A DNA stretch of 64,000 nucleotides, taken from the NCBI RefSeq assembly GCF_000427905.1, contig NZ_KE386603.1, positions 739,332 to 803,331 on the forward strand, given 5' to 3'. Made by a program: the position numbers and the translations under genes. This DNA is from Thermocrispum agreste DSM 44070. GTDB taxonomy: Bacteria > Actinomycetota > Actinomycetes > Mycobacteriales > Pseudonocardiaceae. Below, piece after piece: positions 34,732 through 44,041 of this stretch; within the stretch, counting starts at the first letter, position 1; each line of letters opens with the position of its first letter. The notes beneath the pieces were generated by a model. The model searched no databases. It was not told the origin of the DNA and saw nothing but the letters and a program-made list of their open reading frames with translations.

Positions 34732-37107
34732 TCACCAGGTCAGCTTCAGGCCGTTGGTCGGCGACTGCGGAATCGGGGGAATGAACGGCTTCGGCTTGAA
34801 CGCCAGCGGGTCACGGTGGTTGACCGGGAAGTAGTCCGGCACCCGGCCGACCGCCCTGGCGTAGGCGCAGGCCACCGCGGCCATGCTGGCGGCCACCCCG
34901 GCCTCGCCCGCACCGCCCGGCGTCTTGCGGTCGGAGGGCATGACGATGATCTCCACCTCCGGCGGCGTGTTCCACTGCCGTGTGTAGAAGTAGTTGTCCC
35001 AGCTGGCCTCGAGGAAGTGCCCGTCCTTGAGGTGCATGCTCGAGGTCAGCGTGAGCGCGATGCCGTCGTTGATGCCGCCGAGCATCTGCGCCCGCAGGCC
35101 GGTCGGGTTGATGACCAGCCCGGCGTCGATGGCGTACACCGCCTTGGTCACCCGCGGGCCGGTCACCGCGTTGGGGATCTTCCGGTTGACCGTCTCCGGG
35201 CGGCAGTCGATCTCCACCAGGCAGGCGCTGGCGGTCTTGTACTCCTTGTGGATCGCGATGCCCTGCGCCATGCCCTTCGGCAGCGGCCGGCCCCACTTGC
35301 CGACCTCGGCGACCTTGTTCAGGCAGGCCAGCACCCGCTTGTCCTTGAGGAACTTGCGGCGGAACGTCAGCGGGTCCATGCCCATCGCGGCGGCCAGCTG
35401 ATCCACCACCAGCTCGGCGGCGGTGCGCACGTCCGGCGAGTAGATGTTGCGCATGCTGCCGGTGTTGAACCGCTGGTCGGTCTCCACCAGCGACTGGTTG
35501 ACCACGCCGAAGTTGTACGGGATCTCCTGGGTCAGGGCGAAGATCGTCTCGGCGAAGCCGAGGTTGCCGAGGCCGGTCGGCAGGTTCGCCACGCTCGCCG
35601 TGATCAGGTCACCGAGGCCGTGCCGGTAGTCGGTCTCGATGCTGGTGTGGTTCTGCAGGAACGCCAGCACCTGCTTGCCGGTGTAGAGGGCGCGCACCCG
35701 GCTGGTGGCCATGCCGTGCATGCGGCCGGCGCGAGCGTCGTCGGCACGGTGCCACATCAGCTTGACCGGCTTGCCCATCGCCTTGGAGATCTTCGCCGCC
35801 TCCAGCGCCGCGTCGAAGAACAGCCGGCGGCCGAACGACCCGCCGCCGTCCACGACGTGCACCTTCACCTTGTGCTGCGGCAGGCCGAGCTCGGCGGCGA
35901 TGGTCTGCTGGGTGACGATCGGCGACTTCAGGCTGGCCCAGATCTCCGCCCGGTCCTTGCGCACGTCGGCGACCGCCGAGTTGGTGTCCAGCGCCGAATT
36001 GCTGCGGAAGTAGAACAGGAAGTCGGCGTCGATGGACTTGACCAGGTTCAGGTTGACCGGGCCGATGCCGATCTTGTCCAGGCCCAGCTCGCTGATCTTG
36101 GGCAGCGGTATCTCGGCCTGGCGGAGCTTGCGCACGATGTCCTCGTCCGACTCGCCTGCCACCGGGCCCGGCTTCCACTCGACCTGCATGGCGCGGACCG
36201 CGTCGATGCACTGGCCGAACGTCCTGGCCCGCACCGCGACGCCGGTGTCGATCATCGCCACGTCGGTGACGCCGGGCATGGCACGGATCTCGGCCTCGTT
36301 GAGCAGCTTGACCGGCTTGCCGTTCAGCGTCGGCGGGCGGCACACCATGGTCGGCAGGGCGTCCTCGACGCGCAGGTCGGTGGTGAACACCTTGCGGCCG
36401 GTCACGGCGGCCCGCGCGTCGATGCGCTTCTGCTCCTTGCCGATGACCTTGAACTCGCTGACGTCCTTCAGCGTCACCTCGACCTTCTTGGTCTCCGAGA
36501 CGGCGGCCCGCTTGGCCAGCTCGCCGTAGCCGACCGAGCGGCCGTCCGGGGCCTGGATGACGCCCGCCTTGGCGACGAGCTTGTTCACCTCGTCGCCGAG
36601 CAGGATCGCCGCGGCCTCCAGCAGCGCGTTACGCGCGATCGCGGCGGCGACCCGGATCGGGGTGAACGTCGAGATCGTGGTGTTCGAGCCACCGGTGAGC
36701 TGGTTGAACAGCAGCTCCGGCCGGGCGTCGGCGAGCGTCACCTTGACCTTCTCCACCGGCAGGTCGAGCTCTTCGGCGATGATCATCGCCGTGGACGTGG
36801 TGATGCCCTGACCGACCTCGGCGCGCGGCAACGCGAACGACGCGGTGCCGTCCTCGTTGATGATGACGGTGATCAGGTTCGCCGTCGCGCGGGTCGCGTC
36901 GGTGAGCAGGTCGTTCAGGTCGTACAGCTCGGGGACCTGGGGCGGGCTCGGGACGGCGGCGGTGGCCGGTTCGGACAGCGCGATGTCCGCGGCGGCCACC
37001 AGCGTCGTGCCTGCCACGACGTAGCCGAAGAACTTCCGTCGACTGATGCCAGAACGCTCGCTCGCTCCGGACTGGGCACGTTCACAATCGATCGTTGGAC
37101 CGGACAT
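34732..37107 (-). CDS. Molybdenum hydroxylase large subunit, Tat-exported
   Basis: 791 residues, xanthine-dehydrogenase-family molybdopterin-binding subunit of the isoquinoline 1-oxidoreductase beta / aldehyde dehydrogenase type. A twin-arginine signal (SRRKFFGYVVAGTTLV, RR at 23-24) leads to cleavage around residue 50. GGGSFGRRLFFD and GGAGEAGVAAS (with the catalytic Glu) mark the active-site regions. It should hydroxylate an aldehyde or N-heterocycle outside the membrane; the small subunit has no signal and would be carried along. ATG 37107 has GAGGTG upstream. The PucR regulator lies just beyond. Confidence 0.9.
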   Translation of the reverse strand: MSGPTIDCERAQSGASERSGISRRKFFGYVVAGTTLVAAADIALSEPATAAVPSPPQVPELYDLNDLLTDATRATANLITVIINEDGTASFALPRAEVGQGITTSTAMIIAEELDLPVEKVKVTLADARPELLFNQLTGGSNTTISTFTPIRVAAAIARNALLEAAAILLGDEVNKLVAKAGVIQAPDGRSVGYGELAKRAAVSETKKVEVTLKDVSEFKVIGKEQKRIDARAAVTGRKVFTTDLRVEDALPTMVCRPPTLNGKPVKLLNEAEIRAMPGVTDVAMIDTGVAVRARTFGQCIDAVRAMQVEWKPGPVAGESDEDIVRKLRQAEIPLPKISELGLDKIGIGPVNLNLVKSIDADFLFYFRSNSALDTNSAVADVRKDRAEIWASLKSPIVTQQTIAAELGLPQHKVKVHVVDGGGSFGRRLFFDAALEAAKISKAMGKPVKLMWHRADDARAGRMHGMATSRVRALYTGKQVLAFLQNHTSIETDYRHGLGDLITASVANLPTGLGNLGFAETIFALTQEIPYNFGVVNQSLVETDQRFNTGSMRNIYSPDVRTAAELVVDQLAAAMGMDPLTFRRKFLKDKRVLACLNKVAEVGKWGRPLPKGMAQGIAIHKEYKTASACLVEIDCRPETVNRKIPNAVTGPRVTKAVYAIDAGLVINPTGLRAQMLGGINDGIALTLTSSMHLKDGHFLEASWDNYFYTRQWNTPPEVEIIVMPSDRKTPGGAGEAGVAASMAAVACAYARAVGRVPDYFPVNHRDPLAFKPKPFIPPIPQSPTNGLKLTW

Positions 37108-37265
37108 ATGCACCTCGTGGTGGGAGCGGATCAACCGGGTGGTTACGCCGAATGGCGGTAACCATCGGCCAGGTGGCCCTGAGTGTGTCACCCATCACGA
37201 GCAGTGCCTAGGAGGGACCCGCCCAAATTCAGCCGAACTGGTTGTGCAAGTGGCACAACTCACGG

Positions 37266-38474
37266 TCACCGGCCGGACCGCATGGCCAGGGCGCGCAACG
37301 CGAGGTCGAGCTCCACCGGCGGGGTGTCTTCGGCCAGCGGGCGACCGATGAGGAGGGCGATCCGGCGCAGCCGGTTGACCACGGTGTTGCGGTGGCAGGG
37401 GACCGCTTTGGCGGTGCGCACCGTCGACCCGGCGCAGGCGACCCACGCGCGCAGCGTGCGGATCAGCTCGCGGGCCTCGGCCGCAGGCAGCGCGAGCAGC
37501 GGGTCGAGCCAGGTGCGGATCAGGTCGTCGGCGATGTCCGGCGAGCTCAGCAGCAGCGCTTCCGGGAGACAGTCGTCGTAGCGGGACAAGCCGCGCGATC
37601 CGGCGCGGGCACGCAGAGCCAGCAGCGCTTGCCGGTATCCGTCGGCCACCCCGGCCAGCCCGCGGACGACGCCGGACACCCCGATCAACCTGCCGGGCGG
37701 GGCGGCGGCGAGCCCGTGCAGCAGCTCCAGCGGCTGGTCGGCCCGCGGCTCGCGCAAGGCGATGACGCCGACCACGACGTCGGAGCGGTCCACCCACGCC
37801 GAGGGATGGGCCGCCAGGCGTGATTCGGCGAGCGGGATGTCGAGCTCGTCGCAGACGATGACCAGGTAGTCGTCCTCGACCGGCAGATCGAGCACCCGCG
37901 ACGCTTCCGCGATGAACCCTGGCTGGCCCGTGCGCCCGCTGAGCACGCCCTCCCACAGCATCGCCCTGCGCCGTTCGTCAGCGCGCAGGACCGATCGTTC
38001 GTAGTGGTGGTAGGCGCTGGCCACCTCGGCCGACGTCTGGTCGACCACCTCCCACAGCCTGGTGCCGATCTCCGGCACCACCTCGGGGGGCAGCACGTCG
38101 CGGCCGTGTTCGATGAGATCGTCCCAGATGATGCGCCCGCCGAACCGGAACGACCGCAGCACGTCGTCCAGCGGGACACCCTGCTCGGCGCGGCGGTGGC
38201 CGGTCTGCCGGGCAGCGTCGAAGATGGCGTCGGCGTGCGGCCTCGTCGGCCGGCCGCTGACGGCCTCGGCGAGCAGTTGCAGCACCCGGTCGATGTTGTC
38301 GTGGCAGGACCGGCGGAGGTCGTCGTGCGGAACGCGGATGGTGTCCTGGTAGCCGGGGTTCTCGCTCTCGATCGCCTTCACCAGCCGGTCGGTCAGGGAT
38401 TCCAGCCGGTTGCGGCGGTGCGCGGTGATGAACTCCACCGCCGCGGCCTGCGTGTCGGTGTGCGACCTGGTCAT
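37266..38474 (-). CDS. PucR-family transcriptional regulator
   Basis: 402 residues with a C-terminal PucR helix-turn-helix (CHRNTVVNRLRRIALLIGRP) and a long N-terminal sensor part. PucR proteins often control purine, amine or aldehyde metabolism and sit next to the genes they regulate; here the molybdenum hydroxylase lies downstream on the same strand. No promoter operator was recognised in the 158 bases between them. ATG start. Confidence 0.82.
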   Translation of the reverse strand: MTRSHTDTQAAAVEFITAHRRNRLESLTDRLVKAIESENPGYQDTIRVPHDDLRRSCHDNIDRVLQLLAEAVSGRPTRPHADAIFDAARQTGHRRAEQGVPLDDVLRSFRFGGRIIWDDLIEHGRDVLPPEVVPEIGTRLWEVVDQTSAEVASAYHHYERSVLRADERRRAMLWEGVLSGRTGQPGFIAEASRVLDLPVEDDYLVIVCDELDIPLAESRLAAHPSAWVDRSDVVVGVIALREPRADQPLELLHGLAAAPPGRLIGVSGVVRGLAGVADGYRQALLALRARAGSRGLSRYDDCLPEALLLSSPDIADDLIRTWLDPLLALPAAEARELIRTLRAWVACAGSTVRTAKAVPCHRNTVVNRLRRIALLIGRPLAEDTPPVELDLALRALAMRSGR

Positions 38475-38633
38475 CGTCGTTGCTCGTCTCGTCCGGCCGG
38501 TACGTACCGGAAGCCGGCTGGGCGGGGTGGTGCATCCGGCGTGCGCAGCGAGTCCGGCCGGGACGAGGCGTGCGGCACGACGGTCATCCCGTGATAGTAG
38601 GGGCCGGCGAGCCCGGCCCGGCAGAAGCGGACG

Positions 38634-40055
38634 TCAGCCCATCCGGCGAAGTTCCGGCCACATCTGCGACCACGGGCGGCTGGGGCCCGCGCAGAACAGC
38701 ACCGGTGCGCCGTTCTCCTCGTTGTCGACGCCCGCGTCGTTGCCGATCGTGGCCGCGGTGGTGCAGCCGACGAAGAACCGCGACGCCCGTTCGGCCGGGA
38801 TGCCCACGACCACCACCCGGCTGGCCAGGTCGGGAGGAGGTCCCCAGTGCCAGTAGGCGTTGTGGCCGCTGTAGGCCTGCGGCAGACCGTAAGCGGGGCC
38901 GAACCTGTCGATCGCGCCCGCCTCGCCGTAGTTGCGGGTGAAGATGACCGCGCCGTCCTGGTGGGCGTGTGCGACCGTGCTGACCAGCTCCGGCCAGCCC
39001 ACCGTTTCGCCGACGTCCTCGTTCATCGCCACCACGAGGTCGATGTCCCGTACCGGCAGCACCGGCAGCGCGATGACCGGGTCGATCACGATGCTGGCGG
39101 CCAGCGCCAGCCCGAGGGCGGCCTTGCGCAGCAGCGGCGGGCGCCCGCGCAGCCATCGCGGGATGGGCACGCAGCCTGCGGCGACGAGCAGCGGCAGCAT
39201 CCCCGCCAGGTAGTAGGGCTTGCCGCCGGTGGCCATGAACACCACCGCCAGCAGCACCCAGGTCACGGCGAGGAAGCGCAACTCGGCGTCCCGGAACAGC
39301 CGCACCAGCCCGGCGATCCACACCGGCGCCAGCACCGGGCTGACCAACAGCAGCTGGAACGGAACGACCGCCCACCACGGCTCGGAACTGGCCGACTCGC
39401 CGCGTGCGATGGCCGCGGACACCTCCAGATGCGGCCAGCCGTGCGCGGCCTGCCAGAGGATGAACGGCGCGAACAGCACCACGGCGATCATGGCGCCCAG
39501 CCACGGGTAGGGGCTGCGCAGCACGTGCCGTGGGCCGGCCGCCAGCAGGCTGACCAGCACCGCCACGGCCAGCAGCGCGGGCAGCGGCTTGTTGAGCAGG
39601 CCGAGCCCGACGACCAGCCCCACCGCCAGCCACAGCCGCTCGTCGCGCAGCACCGCACGGACGATCAGCCAGGTGGCGGCTGTCCAGCACAGCAGGTCGA
39701 ACGTGGTGGTGCTGAGCAGGTGGCCGTTGAACAGCACGACCACCGACACCCCGGCGATCACCGCGGCGAGCACCTGGGCGCTGCGCTTGGCACCCAGCTC
39801 GCCGGCGAGCAGGCCGGTGATCAGCACGATCAGGCCGGCGGCCAGCGCAGAGGGCAGCCGGAGCAGGGTGAGCGAGTCCGCATCCAGCTCGGTCATCAGC
39901 CGGGCCAGCAGCGGGGTCACCGGGCCCTGGTCGACGTACGCCCAGTCCAGTCGCTTGCCCGCGGCGATGAAGTACAGCTCGTCCCGGTGATAGCCGTACT
40001 CGTGCGCGAACAGGACCAGTACCGCGCTGACGAGGCCGGCGACCGCCACGATCAT
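38634..40055 (-). CDS. Glycosyltransferase family 39-like membrane protein
   Basis: 473 residues with about ten membrane helices. The N-terminal loop EYGYHRDELYFIAAGKRLDWAYVDQGPVTPLLARL has the acidic residue and layout of ArnT/PMT-type lipid-linked sugar transferases that act on the outer face of the membrane. C-terminal outside domain contains two Cys (FFVGCTTAATIG, VLFCAGPSRP). Acceptor unknown. ATG 40055 starts the first helix; the longer frame from 40088 lacks support. Confidence 0.83.
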   Translation of the reverse strand: MIVAVAGLVSAVLVLFAHEYGYHRDELYFIAAGKRLDWAYVDQGPVTPLLARLMTELDADSLTLLRLPSALAAGLIVLITGLLAGELGAKRSAQVLAAVIAGVSVVVLFNGHLLSTTTFDLLCWTAATWLIVRAVLRDERLWLAVGLVVGLGLLNKPLPALLAVAVLVSLLAAGPRHVLRSPYPWLGAMIAVVLFAPFILWQAAHGWPHLEVSAAIARGESASSEPWWAVVPFQLLLVSPVLAPVWIAGLVRLFRDAELRFLAVTWVLLAVVFMATGGKPYYLAGMLPLLVAAGCVPIPRWLRGRPPLLRKAALGLALAASIVIDPVIALPVLPVRDIDLVVAMNEDVGETVGWPELVSTVAHAHQDGAVIFTRNYGEAGAIDRFGPAYGLPQAYSGHNAYWHWGPPPDLASRVVVVGIPAERASRFFVGCTTAATIGNDAGVDNEENGAPVLFCAGPSRPWSQMWPELRRMG

Positions 40056-40210
40056 GGCTCGGCAGCATAGCGCCACTTGCGCCGTCATGGGCCGTGTTCG
40101 GGCTGGTCACAAGCGCGGTTCCGGCCGGAAAGGCACCGCCGGGCAGCGCGATCCTGCCCGGAGAAGCACCACGGAGCAGGCACACGAGCCGGGCGGCGGC
40201 CCGGCGGGCG

Positions 40211-40879
40211 TCAGCGCTGCGGCTCGGGCTCGGTTGCCGCGGCCTCGGGCGCGACGCCGGCCTGCCGTTCGGCGGCGGCCTTGCGCTTCCGCTTCAGCAG
40301 CATGATCACGACGAAGCCGGCCACCAGCACGCCGAGCACCACCCAGCTGCCCTTGCCGATCGCCGACTCCAGCCACTTCGCCGACTCGCCGAGTGCCGCC
40401 CCGATGCCGACGTGCAGGGCACACCAGGCCAGGCCCGCCACGCCCGCCGCGGGCAGGAACCGGTGGAACGGCAGCTTGGCCGCCCCGGCCGCGGCGGGCA
40501 CCAGCGTGCGCATCACCGGCAGGAAGATCGCGATCATCACCGCGACCGCGCCGCGCCGCTGCAGGAACTCGACCGCCTTGTCCCAGCTCTCCCCGCCGTG
40601 CTTGTCGACGAACTTCACGTTGCGCAGCTTCGGGCCGAAGTAGCGGCCCAGCCAGTAGCCCGCGGTGTACCCCAGCATCGCGCAGCCGGTGGTGACCAGC
40701 CACATCGCGACGAACTCGGGAACCGAGTCGACCGTGACGCCCAGGATGAACAGCCCGGTCTCGCCCGGCGCGACGAAACCGAGGCCCAGACAGGTCTCCC
40801 CGAACACCAGCAGGCCGGCGCCGAGGATCAGCCAGCCCTCGGGCAGGTTCTGCAGCCAGGTCAGGAAATCCGAGATCAC
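40211..40879 (-). CDS. DedA family membrane protein (VTT domain)
   Basis: 222 residues with the DedA signature: ETCLGLGFVAPGETGLF, GYTAGYWLGRYFGPKLRN and RRGAVAVMIAIFLPVMRTLVPAAAG, plus a basic C-terminal tail. DedA/VTT proteins are now linked to lipid flipping and membrane homeostasis. GTG start. Not obviously in an operon; 155 bases precede the GT39 gene. Confidence 0.9.
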   Translation of the reverse strand: MISDFLTWLQNLPEGWLILGAGLLVFGETCLGLGFVAPGETGLFILGVTVDSVPEFVAMWLVTTGCAMLGYTAGYWLGRYFGPKLRNVKFVDKHGGESWDKAVEFLQRRGAVAVMIAIFLPVMRTLVPAAAGAAKLPFHRFLPAAGVAGLAWCALHVGIGAALGESAKWLESAIGKGSWVVLGVLVAGFVVIMLLKRKRKAAAERQAGVAPEAAATEPEPQR

Positions 40880-40914
40880 GCCGCGGGGCCCCCTCTGCTA
40901 CTGCCGTGAGTGGA

Positions 40915-41919
40915 TCAGCGGGCGAGCAGCGCGCTCGCCTCCTGAGCCGCGGGCCCTGACTCGGCGAGATGTGCCAGGTTGGCCGGCAACGGCTCGCCGC
41001 GACGGCGCTTGGTCTGCGCGTACAGCCGGCCGGCGCGGTAGCTGGAGCGTACCAGCGGGCCGGCCATCACACCGGCGAAACCCAACGATTCGGCCACCCG
41101 GGCGTGCTCGACGAACTCCTCCGGCTTGACCCAGCGGTCCACCGGGTGGTGCCGGATGCTCGGCCGCAGGTACTGGGTGATGGTGAGGATCTCGCAGCCG
41201 GCGTCCAGCAGGTCACGCATCGCGGGCTCGACCTCCTCCGGCCGCTCACCCATGCCGAGAATCAGGTTCGACTTGGTGACCAGACCCGCGTCGCGGGCGC
41301 GCCGGATCACCTCGAGCGACCGCTCGTAGCGGAAGCCGGGGCGGATCCGCTTGAAGATGCGCGGGACCGTCTCGATGTTGTGCGCCAGCACCTCCGGCTC
41401 GGAGCCGAACACCTCGGCCAGCAGGTCCGGCTTGGCGTTGAAGTCCGGGATGAGCAGCTCGACGCCGGTGCCCGGGTTCAGCGCGTGGATCTGCCGCACG
41501 GTCTCCGCGTACAGCCAGGCGCCGCCGTCCGGCAGGTCGTCCCTGGCGACACCGGTGACGGTCGAGTAACGCAGCCCCATGGCCTGCACGCTCTCCGCCA
41601 CCCGCCGGGGTTCGTCCCGGTCCAGCTCCGCGGGCTTGCCGGTGTCGATCTGGCAGAAGTCGCACCGCCGGGTGCACTGGTCGCCACCGATGAGGAAGGT
41701 GGCCTCGCGGTCCTCCCAGCACTCGTAGATGTTCGGGCAGCCCGCTTCTTCGCAGACGGTGTGCAGACCCTCCCGTTTCACCAAGCCCTTCAGCTCGGTG
41801 AACTCCGGGCCCATCTTCGCCCGGGTCTTGATCCACGACGGCTTCTTCTCGATGGGCGTCTGGCTGTTGCGGACTTCTAGTCGCAGCAGCTTGCGGCCCT
41901 GGGGTGCGGGTACGCTCAC
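40915..41919 (-). CDS. lipA: Lipoyl synthase
   Basis: 334 residues. Auxiliary [4Fe-4S] cluster ligands Cys56, Cys61 and Cys67 ([12 protein letters not shown]), radical-SAM ligands Cys82, Cys86 and Cys89 (CTRRCDFC) and the C-terminal RSSYRAG serine ligand are all kept. It inserts two sulfurs into octanoyl groups on E2 lipoyl domains (dlaT at 45.7 kb). GTG 41919 has a TAGTGT box 7 bases upstream, a leaderless layout; longer in-frame GTG codons exist but have no ribosome binding site. Adjacent to DedA downstream. Confidence 0.95.
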   Translation of the reverse strand: MSVPAPQGRKLLRLEVRNSQTPIEKKPSWIKTRAKMGPEFTELKGLVKREGLHTVCEEAGCPNIYECWEDREATFLIGGDQCTRRCDFCQIDTGKPAELDRDEPRRVAESVQAMGLRYSTVTGVARDDLPDGGAWLYAETVRQIHALNPGTGVELLIPDFNAKPDLLAEVFGSEPEVLAHNIETVPRIFKRIRPGFRYERSLEVIRRARDAGLVTKSNLILGMGERPEEVEPAMRDLLDAGCEILTITQYLRPSIRHHPVDRWVKPEEFVEHARVAESLGFAGVMAGPLVRSSYRAGRLYAQTKRRRGEPLPANLAHLAESGPAAQEASALLAR

Positions 41920-41926
41920 GGTCCCC

Positions 41927-41932
41927 ACACTA
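41927..41932 (-). promoter_or_regulatory. -10 box TAGTGT of lipA, leaderless
   Basis: TAGTGT, 7 bases (GGGGACC), then GTG 41919. Same spacing as the TAGGCT boxes at yaaA, lipB and the gene at 15920. Confidence 0.42.
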
Positions 41933-41998
41933 CCCACCCGCGCGCGCACGAGACACCGCGCTGTGCTCGGGACCGGATGGTGGACACCGCAGTCGTGG

Positions 41999-42550
41999 TC
42001 AGCCGGTCGGCGTCAGCATGCGCAGCAGCTCACCGACCGGAAAGCGGCGCCGCCTGCGCGTGGGGGCGGCCTGGTCCGCGCCGTGGCGCAGCAGCGCCAT
42101 GAAGCTCGCACCGACCCGGGTGATCTCGTCCAGCGGCTCGTGCGGTTCGGCCAGGCCTGCGGTGATCGCCAGCAGCCGTTGCTCCCGTTCCAGAGCGGGC
42201 ACCAGAGTCTCCGGGTAGACGTCTATGTGGCTGTCGAGGACCGCGCGCAACGTCGGGTTCTCCGCCACCGTGCCGCGCCAGGCCTGCGCCACCAGCTCGG
42301 GGTTGTCCGAGTCCTCCCGCGGCGGCGCGTCCATGGCGTCCTCCGGGCCGCCGACCGTGCTCCGCAACTTGCCCAGCAGGCGCAGGTTCCACCGGTAGTA
42401 GAGGGCCAGCAGCAACTGCTCCGGGGTGCCGAACAGCTCTTCGGCGCGCGGGATCTCGGCGAACGGCAACGGTCCGCCCGGCGCCCGGCGGGCCAGCTTG
42501 AGCACGGTGTTCATGACCTTGCGGCGGGCGTAGTAGTCGTTCCAGCTCAT
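41999..42550 (-). CDS. Conserved hypothetical protein next to lipA
   Basis: 183 residues beginning [22 protein letters not shown] with helical, charged composition throughout and no membrane segment. No domain recognised. ATG 42550 fits a GGGGAG site upstream. Divergent from the TetR gene, whose operator array fills the intergenic gap, so this is the likely TetR target. Confidence 0.68.
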   Translation of the reverse strand: MSWNDYYARRKVMNTVLKLARRAPGGPLPFAEIPRAEELFGTPEQLLLALYYRWNLRLLGKLRSTVGGPEDAMDAPPREDSDNPELVAQAWRGTVAENPTLRAVLDSHIDVYPETLVPALEREQRLLAITAGLAEPHEPLDEITRVGASFMALLRHGADQAAPTRRRRRFPVGELLRMLTPTG

Positions 42551-42610
42551 GGCAGCTCCCCGCTTCTTGCGATGCGCCCGAAATGTTGCTCCGGGGACAT
42601 GGCCGAATCG

Positions 42611-42653
42611 CATACTGCCGGTATGTTCTGGAAACGAACATACCACGGGTATG
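42611..42653. promoter_or_regulatory. Overlapping palindromic operators between TetR gene and its divergent neighbour
   Basis: Three inverted repeats share the half-site GTATG/CATAC: CATAC-TGCCG-GTATG (42611-42625), GGTATGTTC-TGGAAAC-GAACATACC (42620-42644, perfect 9-bp arms), and CATACC-ACG-GGTATG (42639-42653). Such an overlapping array between divergent genes is typical for TetR dimers and suggests cooperative binding. Confidence 0.75.
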
Positions 42654-42683
42654 GTGCGGCTCAGGTGGCGTAAACTTGTGATC

Positions 42684-43319
42684 ATGGCGACAGTCCGTGC
42701 TCGTCCGGCGTCCGCGCGCAAGACGCGCTACGCCTCAGCCACCCGTGATGACCTGGTACGGAGTGCGGTCGCGTTGTTCACCACGCACGGCTACGCCGGC
42801 ACGTCGCTCGATGTCATCGCGGCTCGCGCCCGGGTCACCAAAGGTGCGCTGTATCACCATTTCCGGGACAAGCAGGATTTGTTCGAGGCCGCATTCAGTG
42901 CGGTCGAGAAGAAGGTGTACGCCAAGCTGAAGAAGGTTCTCGCCACGTCCGAGAATTTGTGGGTGAAAGCCGGTCTCGTGGTGCGCGAGTACCTGCAGAG
43001 TTGCCTGGATCCGGCCTATCAGCGCATCGTCATCCACGAGGGACCGGTGGTGATGGGCTGGCAGCGCTGGCGGGACGCCCAGGAGGGCCTGAGCTTCGGG
43101 GTGATCAGGGACGCCATCGCCGACCTGCGTGCGGCGGGCGGCCTGTCCGGGCTGCCGGTCGAAGTCACCGCGCGGCTGGTGTGCGGAGCGTTGTCCACCG
43201 CGGCCACGATGATCGCCAACTCGCCGGACCCGAAGCGGGTCAGCGAGGAGACCGAGGACGCCGTGGTGCGGCTGCTCGGGTTGGTCCGGGCTGGTGCCGA
43301 GGCGCAGGGCCTGCGGTGA
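42684..43319 (+). CDS. TetR-family transcriptional regulator
   Basis: 211 residues. The TetR helix-turn-helix occupies roughly residues 20-55 (LVRSAVALFTTHGYAGTSLDVIAARARVTKGALYHHFRDKQDLF) with a ligand-binding domain after it. ATG 42684 is preceded by little leader; GTG 42678 is an alternative, and the transcript is probably leaderless or short. The operator array 31-73 bases upstream should mediate autoregulation. Ligand unknown. Confidence 0.87.
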   Translation: MATVRARPASARKTRYASATRDDLVRSAVALFTTHGYAGTSLDVIAARARVTKGALYHHFRDKQDLFEAAFSAVEKKVYAKLKKVLATSENLWVKAGLVVREYLQSCLDPAYQRIVIHEGPVVMGWQRWRDAQEGLSFGVIRDAIADLRAAGGLSGLPVEVTARLVCGALSTAATMIANSPDPKRVSEETEDAVVRLLGLVRAGAEAQGLR

Positions 43320-43329
43320 GCGGAACAGG

Positions 43330-44034
43330 TCACGCCTTGCCGTAGACCGGCACGTGGGCGCCGCTGACCGCGCTCGTCTCCTCCTGGCAGAGGGCGAGGA
43401 TCACGTCGGCGATCTCCCGCGGCTGCACCCATCGGGAGTGATCGGCGTCCGGCATGCTTGCCCGGTTGGCCGGGGTGTCGATCACGCTGGGCAGCACCGC
43501 GTTGACCCGGATGCCGTCGTCGCGGTACTCCTCGGCCATCGCGTCGACCAACGCCAGCACGGCGGCCTTGCCGGTGATGTAGCCCGCGGCCCCGCTGAAC
43601 GGCCGCAGCGCGGCGCGGCTGGAGACGCACACGATTGCGCCGCCGCCTGCCTCGATCATGGCGGGCAGCGCCGCCTGGCTGACCAGGTAGGTCGGGCGCA
43701 GGTTGAGCCGCAGCTGGTGCTCGAACTCGTCGACGTCCGTCTCGTGCACGCGCCCGCCCGCGGCGAATCCGCCTACCAGGTTGACGACGGCGCGCAGTGC
43801 AGCTGCGGGCTCGGCGGTGGCGAGTCCCACCACCGAGCGCGCCGATGCGGGATCGAACAGGTCGGCCTGGACCAGGTGCAGGTTCTCGTGCTCGGCCAGC
43901 CTGCCCACCTCGGATTCGGCCAGCCACGGCACCACGACCCGCCACCCGGCAGCCAAAAACACTGTGGTGACGGCGGAGCCGAGCCAGCCCGTGCCTCCGG
44001 TGATCAGGGCCGTCCTCGCCGCAGACGTCGCCAT
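43330..44034 (-). CDS. Short-chain dehydrogenase/reductase
   Basis: 234 residues, classical SDR: nucleotide motif TGGTGWLG, NLVGG (a loosened NNAG), catalytic Ser in CVSSRAAL and YxxxK as YITGK. The cofactor loop cannot be assigned to NAD or NADP. Convergent with TetR (11 bases apart) and downstream of lipB by 7 bases, so probably cotranscribed with lipB. Confidence 0.88.
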   Translation of the reverse strand: MATSAARTALITGGTGWLGSAVTTVFLAAGWRVVVPWLAESEVGRLAEHENLHLVQADLFDPASARSVVGLATAEPAAALRAVVNLVGGFAAGGRVHETDVDEFEHQLRLNLRPTYLVSQAALPAMIEAGGGAIVCVSSRAALRPFSGAAGYITGKAAVLALVDAMAEEYRDDGIRVNAVLPSVIDTPANRASMPDADHSRWVQPREIADVILALCQEETSAVSGAHVPVYGKA

Positions 44035-44041
44035 GCCGGAC

